This document shows positions 8,835 to 13,380 of a stretch of DNA of 22,227 bases, in pieces. The stretch comes from an uncultured bacterium. Lineage in GTDB: Bacteria > Spirochaetota > Spirochaetia > Sphaerochaetales > Sphaerochaetaceae. Both the position numbers and the translations under genes were made by a program. The DNA is taken from NCBI GenBank assembly GCA_905215015.1, contig CAJMOS010000046.1, forward strand, positions 1-22,227. Reading direction: 5' to 3'. Position 1 is the first letter of the stretch; each line of letters starts with the position of its first letter. The notes under the pieces were generated by a model. That model saw only the letters and a list, made by a program, of their open reading frames with translations. It made no database searches and had not been told where the DNA came from.

Positions 8835-10177
8835 TGGTGCGTAAGGGAAAATGGATTGTCGTGGCCGTGGCTGCCGTCATGCTGGCAGCCTGTATCCCTT
8901 TCGGCGTCAAGGTATGGAGATGGGGAATCGGTGAAGTCTTCGAGCACTTCACCTATCGGCCTCGGCTATTGAGTTCCATTCCCGAGTCCAATGGAATCCC
9001 CCGCTTGTTCATCAATACCAAGAGCGGCATCATGGTGAAGACGAAAGAGGCGTATGTCGATGCCGATTATGCCATCTATCTGGATGGCGGGCTTGTCCAG
9101 CATGGCGATATCGGGGTCAAGGGACATGGCAACACCACCTGGGACAAGCCGAAGAAATCCTACATGTTCAAGTTCGCCGAGGAGACTTCCGTTCTTGGCC
9201 TGCCCTCGGCGAAGAAGTGGATTCTTTTGAATCCCTACAACGACAAGTCGCTGGTGCGCAACGACTATGCCTACCATATCGCATCCACCATCTACACCAA
9301 TATGAAGTGGACTCCCCATCTGATTGATGTCGAGGTGGTGATGAACGGCAGGTTCCTCGGCGTCTACCAGCTTGCCGAGAAGGTCGACGTAGGTCCGGGA
9401 AGGGTCGATGTGGGTCCGGGCGGGGTCGTGATGGAGTTCTCCCGCAGGGAGGATCCCTACCTGCAGACCGACCACGCGTACATGATGTTCAAGGATCCCC
9501 GGAAGAACCTTCCGAAGGGGCAGATCGAGCGATGGACGGAGGTGATCCACCGGTTCGAGGAGAACCTCTACGCCCCGGATTTCGGTTCCTACCGCACGTA
9601 CTTCGATGTTCCCTCGTTCATCGACTGGTACCTCGTCAACGAGTTCACCAAGAACCATGACGCGGCGTATGGAGGATCGACCTACTGGTATTACGACCCG
9701 GCCGACGACGTGCTCCATTTCGGACCGGTGTGGGATTTTGACATTTCCTGCGGCAATATCGATTACGACAGCTGCGATGATACGGATGGGTTCTTCGTGA
9801 ATCAGTTTCCCTATTTCCGTCGTCTGGTGATGGATCCCGCGTTTGTGGCGGAACTCCGGAACCGCTGGAACGAGACCAAGGAACAGCTCCTGATGGAGAC
9901 CCGCTCCTATATCCCCGAACACGTCGCATACCTTTCCCGGGCTACGGAATGGAACTATACGGTGTGGAAGACCCTTGGGGTCGACATCTGGCCGCATGCG
10001 GAGGCCGGCGATACCTATGAGGAACAGATCGCGTATCTGGAGAACTGGTTGGAGGAACGATACGTGTGGATGGACAAGGCGATCAATGAGAACGACCTTA
10101 CCCGGATTCTTCCGGTCCATGTCGATCCGAGCGACCAGAAGGTGCTGGACACTTTGCTGACCCTGTTGGGACAGTGA
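8834..10177 (+). CDS. CotH-like kinase, possibly a lipoprotein
   Basis: With the start at ATG 8834, which overlaps the upstream TGA, the protein has 447 residues. Conserved CotH blocks appear in order: KGHGNTTWDKPKKSYMFKF (about 95-114), NDKSLVRNDYAYHIAS (about 136-151), GVYQLAEKVDVG, a KNHDAAYGG segment, and GPVWDFDISCGN with W300 and the DFD metal motif. CotH proteins are atypical kinases known for phosphorylating spore-coat proteins, but the family also occurs widely in non-spore-formers, where targets are mostly unknown. The N-terminus MVRKGKW is followed by a hydrophobic run ending in LAAC, with the cysteine at residue 20. This fits a lipobox, so the kinase would sit outside the cytoplasm; an uncleaved membrane anchor is the alternative. 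The longer frame from 8789 lies inside the GT4 gene and is rejected. Its position between a GT4 gene and a WbaP-like gene suggests a glycan or surface-protein target, which is inference. Confidence 0.8.
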   Translation: MVRKGKWIVVAVAAVMLAACIPFGVKVWRWGIGEVFEHFTYRPRLLSSIPESNGIPRLFINTKSGIMVKTKEAYVDADYAIYLDGGLVQHGDIGVKGHGNTTWDKPKKSYMFKFAEETSVLGLPSAKKWILLNPYNDKSLVRNDYAYHIASTIYTNMKWTPHLIDVEVVMNGRFLGVYQLAEKVDVGPGRVDVGPGGVVMEFSRREDPYLQTDHAYMMFKDPRKNLPKGQIERWTEVIHRFEENLYAPDFGSYRTYFDVPSFIDWYLVNEFTKNHDAAYGGSTYWYYDPADDVLHFGPVWDFDISCGNIDYDSCDDTDGFFVNQFPYFRRLVMDPAFVAELRNRWNETKEQLLMETRSYIPEHVAYLSRATEWNYTVWKTLGVDIWPHAEAGDTYEEQIAYLENWLEERYVWMDKAINENDLTRILPVHVDPSDQKVLDTLLTLLGQ

Positions 10178-10235
10178 AGGGACCCCGGGCTTGCAAGTCA
10201 TTTCCTAGAACTCACAATTGTTCACAAGGGTCAAG

Positions 10236-10264
10236 TTGACAGGAGCGATGGCTGATTTCATACT
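10236..10264 (+). promoter_or_regulatory. Promoter directly before the WbaP-like gene
   Basis: TTGACA (10236-10241), a 17-base spacer and CATACT (10259-10264, four of six matches). The expected transcription start is near 10271, which is the A of the gene's ATG. The mRNA could therefore be leaderless. A small dyad, ACAATTGT, lies just upstream at 10214-10221. Confidence 0.5.
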
Positions 10265-10274
10265 TGTGCCATGA
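10248..10274 (+). other. Possible eight-codon mini-ORF coupled to the WbaP-like gene
   Basis: An ATG at 10248 opens an eight-residue frame (MADFILVP). Its TGA (10272-10274) overlaps the ATG at 10271 of the next gene. AGGAG (10241-10245) lies only two bases before the mini-ORF start, closer than is usual. It can matter only if a transcript starts upstream of 10236; from the 10236 promoter it would not be in the mRNA. Confidence 0.25.
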
Positions 10275-11659
10275 ACATGAAGAGTACGGCGGATAGACGG
10301 TACCTGATTCCGCGTGTTGTTTCCCATATGGTCGGCGATATCCTTGCTGTCATCATCGCATGGGCCGCGGCCTTTTACGTGCGGTTCTATCTGATGCCGC
10401 AAGCCCAGTCCAACCAGGAACTGCTGTTTTCCTGTCTCGGCATTGTGGCCGTATTGCTTACCATTTATTTTCAAAGCCGCAATAAGTTGTATGACATCAA
10501 CCTCGGCATGACGTGGCGCAAGCAGGCTGGCCTCATCTTCAAGACGACCACCGAGGTCTTCATCGGCTTCACGACCCTGTATTACTTCTTCTTCCACGAC
10601 AAGATCAGCCGCATGAACCTGATTCTGGCGAGCGTCTTCCTGTTCTTCATGCTCCTGATTACCAGGAGCATTGTCGGCGTGATCTTCGCCCATGCGTTCG
10701 CAAAGGGCAAATATGTGCAAAAAGTGCTGGTGGTCGGGCACGGAGAGCGGCTTTCCGAATTTGTAAAGGCCTGCAAGCCTGTCGCCGGCCTTGTGATGAC
10801 CGGACAGTACCTGCAGGCCGGACAGGATTTCGGAGTTCCCTCCATCCAGGCGGACTCGCTGCGACAGGCAGTCGAGGCAAGCGGGGCCGATGTGGTGGTC
10901 ATGGCGTTCCCGTTCTCCGAGAAAGAGCAAGAGGACAAGATGATTGCCGAGGGCCTTGACCTGTTGGAGACCAAAGTCTACCTGCTGCCCCATATCCCCG
11001 CTTCCTATGCGGGCACTATCATTTCCGATTTCCACTTTGTCCCGACGCTGGAGCTGAATGCGGCGGAGATGTCCTTGCTTGAACGCATGGAGAAACGGCT
11101 GTTCGACGTGGTTTCCTGTTCGATTGCCGTCATCCTGCTTTCTCCCCTCTACCTCGTTCTCGCCCTGTTGGTCCGTGTTTCTTCCAAAGGTCCCATTTTT
11201 TTCCGGCAGAAACGTGTCACGCGTGATGGGCGGGTCTTCACCATGCTGAAGTTCCGGTCGATGCGGGTGGACATGCCGGAGCAGGGTGGAGCGCACTGGA
11301 CCGAGGAGAACGATCCCCGTGTCACGAAGATCGGCCGCTTCATGCGGAAGACCAGTCTTGACGAGCTGCCGCAGTTCTTCAATGTCATTGGTGGCTCCAT
11401 GAGCCTGATCGGCCCGCGTCCCGAGCGCCCTGAGCTGGTCGAGAAGTTCATCACCGAGATTCCCGGCTACAATATGCGCCACCTCATGAAGGCCGGCATC
11501 TCCGGTTGGGCGCAAGTCAACGGGCTCAGGGGAAACACCTCGTTGACGAAACGTATCGATTTCGATTTGTATTACATCCGCAACTGGTCCATCTGGTTTG
11601 ATTTCAAGATTGTGTTCATGACCTTCTTCAAGGGGTTCGTGAACAAGAACGCCTATTGA
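10271..11659 (+). CDS. WbaP/WcaJ-type undecaprenyl-phosphate sugar-1-phosphate transferase
   Basis: The protein has 462 residues. Four hydrophobic segments in the first ~150 residues are followed by a nucleotide-binding-like domain (VLVVGHGERL near residue 155). The bacterial sugar transferase domain starts at KRLFDVV near residue 275. That domain holds the re-entrant helix region, GPIFFRQKRVTRDG, FTMLKFRSMR, the DELPQFFNVIGGSMSLIGPRPE block (about 364-385, containing the DE and PRP motifs), and a PGY-x-GISGWAQVNG-RG ending. Such enzymes transfer a sugar-1-phosphate from a UDP-sugar to undecaprenyl phosphate and so prime O-antigen, capsule or exopolysaccharide synthesis. There is no ribosome site before ATG 10271. 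A consensus promoter predicts a start at that very base. The gene can therefore be controlled separately from the upstream genes, although it lies in the same block. The natural substrate (glucose, galactose or another sugar phosphate) cannot be told. Confidence 0.88.
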   Translation: MNMKSTADRRYLIPRVVSHMVGDILAVIIAWAAAFYVRFYLMPQAQSNQELLFSCLGIVAVLLTIYFQSRNKLYDINLGMTWRKQAGLIFKTTTEVFIGFTTLYYFFFHDKISRMNLILASVFLFFMLLITRSIVGVIFAHAFAKGKYVQKVLVVGHGERLSEFVKACKPVAGLVMTGQYLQAGQDFGVPSIQADSLRQAVEASGADVVVMAFPFSEKEQEDKMIAEGLDLLETKVYLLPHIPASYAGTIISDFHFVPTLELNAAEMSLLERMEKRLFDVVSCSIAVILLSPLYLVLALLVRVSSKGPIFFRQKRVTRDGRVFTMLKFRSMRVDMPEQGGAHWTEENDPRVTKIGRFMRKTSLDELPQFFNVIGGSMSLIGPRPERPELVEKFITEIPGYNMRHLMKAGISGWAQVNGLRGNTSLTKRIDFDLYYIRNWSIWFDFKIVFMTFFKGFVNKNAY

Positions 11660-11676
11660 TTTGGAGACTTTCCCCT

Positions 11677-12504
11677 ATGAAACGATTCCTTGCCACTGTG
11701 CTGGCTCTTGCTGTGGTGGTTCCTGCGGTGTCCGCGCTTCCTTCTTTGCGGGACGCGCTTCCCCATTTGACTGACGAGCAGTATGCGACGCTTGCAAGCG
11801 GCCAGACGCTTGATCTTCGCTCGACCCATGACGAGGATATTTCCGTGATGGCCCCCATCGAAAGCAACGCCTACCAGTTCACGGTCGACGGCGCTTCCCG
11901 GCTTGGCGAAGGGTTCAATGTCGCTGTCGGCAGGCTGGTTCCCTATCCTGCCGATTGGGCGGGCGAGACGCAGGAAGAGCGGCAGGTGGAAATCTTCAAT
12001 CGCCTCCGCCAGATCAGCACCATCCAGGGCATCACCTACATTTCCCACCGGGCGGGCGACAAGGAGAAGGAGCTGTTCAACAAGACCTATTCCTTGGAAG
12101 ATCCGGATGACCGGAAGACGAAGTACGCGGACCCGATTGTCGGCGAGGTGCCTGCCACGCTGAGGGCGTATGCCTATCTGAACGACACGACATTTGACGG
12201 GCTGGTCTATGATATCGACTACCAGTGCTCGGAGAACGAGATCTTCATGAACATGACCAACCATGTGGCTATGCGCTTCAAGGGAATCAAGGTGCTGGAT
12301 GCCCGCAAGCTGTCGATGAGCGTTTCCGCCTTCCAGTTGGAAGACGGCATCTACATCTATGCCATGGCCAACGTGTTCGACCAGAAGCCCGAGGTAAAGA
12401 TCATGTTCTGGAATGTCCACCTTGCCTCTTCGTTCCAACGCAGGATGGAAGCCTTGCTGAATTGGTTCCAGAACCGGGTCCCGATTCCTCTCGCAAGCAA
12501 ATAA
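11677..12504 (+). CDS. Periplasmic protein resembling DUF6675
   Basis: With the start at ATG 11677 (GGAG ten bases upstream) the protein has 275 residues. The signal peptide MKRFLATVLALAVVVPAVSA ends in VSA. The mature part begins with LPSLRDALPHLTDEQYATLASG. It contains the blocks IFNRLRQISTIQGITYISHRAGDKEKE (residues about 106-132) and SSFQRRMEALLNWFQNR near the C-terminus. I associate this layout with DUF6675, a protein family of spirochaetes with no known function; this is from memory and not tested by a search. There are no membrane segments, lipobox or catalytic motifs that I recognise. It starts 17 bases after the WbaP-like gene and ends at a strong terminator, so it is the last gene of that transcription unit. 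A role in envelope polysaccharide assembly is only suggested by position. Confidence 0.6.
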   Translation: MKRFLATVLALAVVVPAVSALPSLRDALPHLTDEQYATLASGQTLDLRSTHDEDISVMAPIESNAYQFTVDGASRLGEGFNVAVGRLVPYPADWAGETQEERQVEIFNRLRQISTIQGITYISHRAGDKEKELFNKTYSLEDPDDRKTKYADPIVGEVPATLRAYAYLNDTTFDGLVYDIDYQCSENEIFMNMTNHVAMRFKGIKVLDARKLSMSVSAFQLEDGIYIYAMANVFDQKPEVKIMFWNVHLASSFQRRMEALLNWFQNRVPIPLASK

Positions 12505-12587
12505 GTGCATATCCAGGCCTCCGCTTTGTGAAACGAGGAACAGTGAAGCGGATGAGTACGTGCGTTCAATACCCTGAGTGCCGTCAA

Positions 12588-12635
12588 GACCTGCCAAGGC
12601 CATGTGCGGTAATGTCATTGGCAGGTTGTTTTTTT
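12588..12635 (+). terminator. Intrinsic terminator of the polysaccharide block
   Basis: Perfect arms ACCTGCCAA (12589-12597) and TTGGCAGGT (12618-12626), extended by a G-T pair, enclose a 20-base loop. The sequence TGTTTTTTT follows directly, with seven T at 12629-12635. It lies 84 bases after the stop codon of the DUF6675-like gene. Confidence 0.85.
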
Positions 12636-12765
12636 GCGCGACATTGCGGTTCCAGGAGCACGAAACACCAATATGCCGGAACTGGAGTCAGGAGTGGAAG
12701 GAAGGGGTGCTTGGTTGAGAGGGCATCGTCCGTAGAGGCCACTGGCCGCGTCTTCATGATACTAT

Positions 12766-12794
12766 GAAAGAGAGGGTTGCCGGCTCTCTCTTTC
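12766..12794. terminator. Possible bidirectional hairpin between convergent genes
   Basis: Perfect nine-base arms GAAAGAGAG (12766-12774) and CTCTCTTTC (12786-12794) surround an 11-base loop. It lies 25 bases past the stop of the ArsR-like gene on the minus strand. Neither side has a proper T-run, so it may block RNA decay or end transcription only weakly. Confidence 0.4.
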
Positions 12795-12818
12795 GTGCAA
12801 GTTATGCAAGTTCTCCCG

Positions 12819-13226
12819 TTAGGTGTTTTCTGGTGATTTCTCGGTTTTTTCCGTGAATTTGGCTGCCTGGTCGATAATGATCTGCAGCGCCTTGACCAAG
12901 CCTTGGAGCCGGATTGCCTTTTCCTTCAGGTCCAGCCGATAGAAGACTTGGGTGCCCACCTTTCTGGTGGAGACGATGCCGGCATCCTTTAGGACTTTCA
13001 GGTGGTGGCTGATGGCAGGGCGGGAAAGGCCGCTGTCCGTGGCGAGGTCGGTGACGTTCATTCCCACCTCGCCCGTGTTGGAGAGCTGGATGATGATTTC
13101 CTGCCTAGCCTGGTCGATCAGCGCGAACAGAATCGGGCTTGCGAGCCGGAACTGGGAGAAGGCGTAGGAGACCTCCTGCCCGATCGATGTCTTCTGTTCA
13201 TCATTCTTTTTCCTCAATATCCCCAT
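12819..13226 (-). CDS. ArsR-family winged-helix transcriptional regulator
   Basis: The protein has 135 residues from the ATG at 13226, preceded on its strand by AAGGAAA seven bases away. The winged helix-turn-helix spans residues about 57-100: VTDLATDSGLSRPAISHHL, then KVLKDAGIVSTRKVG, then TQVFYRLDL. This is the classic ArsR pattern. The protein has no cysteine, so the usual ELCVCDL thiol metal site of ArsR/SmtB sensors is absent; it may sense another ligand or a protein partner. The C-terminal ~30 residues form a charged amphipathic helix, likely for dimerisation. The gene is divergent from the RND export operon, and its predicted promoter interleaves with that of the operon over a shared dyad. 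This strongly suggests autoregulation and control of the pump, probably repression. The frame continues 90 codons upstream through the control region but is rejected as coding there. Confidence 0.85.
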   Translation of the reverse strand: MGILRKKNDEQKTSIGQEVSYAFSQFRLASPILFALIDQARQEIIIQLSNTGEVGMNVTDLATDSGLSRPAISHHLKVLKDAGIVSTRKVGTQVFYRLDLKEKAIRLQGLVKALQIIIDQAAKFTEKTEKSPENT

Positions 13227-13256
13227 GACAGTGTTTCCTTTTTGACTTTGGAACTC

Positions 13257-13285
13257 TTGACGCTTCTTTAGTATATTCATATAGT
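13257..13285 (+). promoter_or_regulatory. Promoter of the RND export operon
   Basis: TTGACG (13257-13262), exactly 17 bases, then TATAGT (13280-13285); each box has five of six consensus bases. The transcript would start near 13292, inside the 32-bp dyad, giving a leader of about 90 bases before the RND start codon. Confidence 0.7.
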
Positions 13286-13298
13286 GTAAACCGTTCAA
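13270..13298 (-). promoter_or_regulatory. Promoter of the ArsR-like gene
   Basis: On the minus strand TTGAAC (13298-13293) is followed after 17 bases by TATACT (13275-13270). The -35 box lies within the dyad, and the whole promoter interleaves with the + promoter. The transcript would start near 13263. Confidence 0.65.
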
Positions 13299-13320
13299 GA
13301 GTTTAAACGAATGAATGGTT
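13289..13320. promoter_or_regulatory. Probable ArsR operator: 32-bp centred dyad
   Basis: The arms AACCGTTCA (13289-13297) and TGAATGGTT (13312-13320) match in eight of nine positions when reverse-complemented. They are placed symmetrically, three bases each side of the perfect palindrome GTTTAAAC (13301-13308). The dyad covers the start point of the operon promoter and the -35 box of the regulator promoter, so one bound dimer or pair of dimers could silence both. Confidence 0.65.
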
Positions 13321-13323
13321 AAA

Positions 13324-13349
13324 CTTTCAATCAGATGAACTTTTGAAAG
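13324..13349. promoter_or_regulatory. Second inverted repeat in the RND operon leader
   Basis: Perfect seven-base arms CTTTCAA (13324-13330) and TTGAAAG (13343-13349) with 12 bases between. It begins three bases after the dyad and ends 13 bases before the ribosome site. It may be an auxiliary operator site or an mRNA hairpin in the leader. Confidence 0.4.
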
Positions 13350-13380
13350 ATGGAATATTTTTGAGGAAAGGAACGAAGTA

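Larger units (their letters stand above)
12505..12818. other. Intergenic region between convergent genes
   Basis: This 314-base gap lies between the DUF6675-like gene (+) and the ArsR-like gene (-), which face each other. It contains an intrinsic terminator for the + gene, a short dyad GGCCA-C-TGGCC (12737-12747) and a purine/pyrimidine hairpin near the ArsR stop. One + frame stays open here (71 codons from the ATG at 12553), but it crosses the terminator and has no fitting ribosome site. I see no RNA gene. Confidence 0.6.

Noticed and set aside
12225..12767. 180-codon + frame ending in a Cys-containing tail
   Set aside because: Its first half is a shadow of the DUF6675-like gene and its second half crosses a strong terminator. 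The inner ATG near 12553 has no suitable ribosome site.
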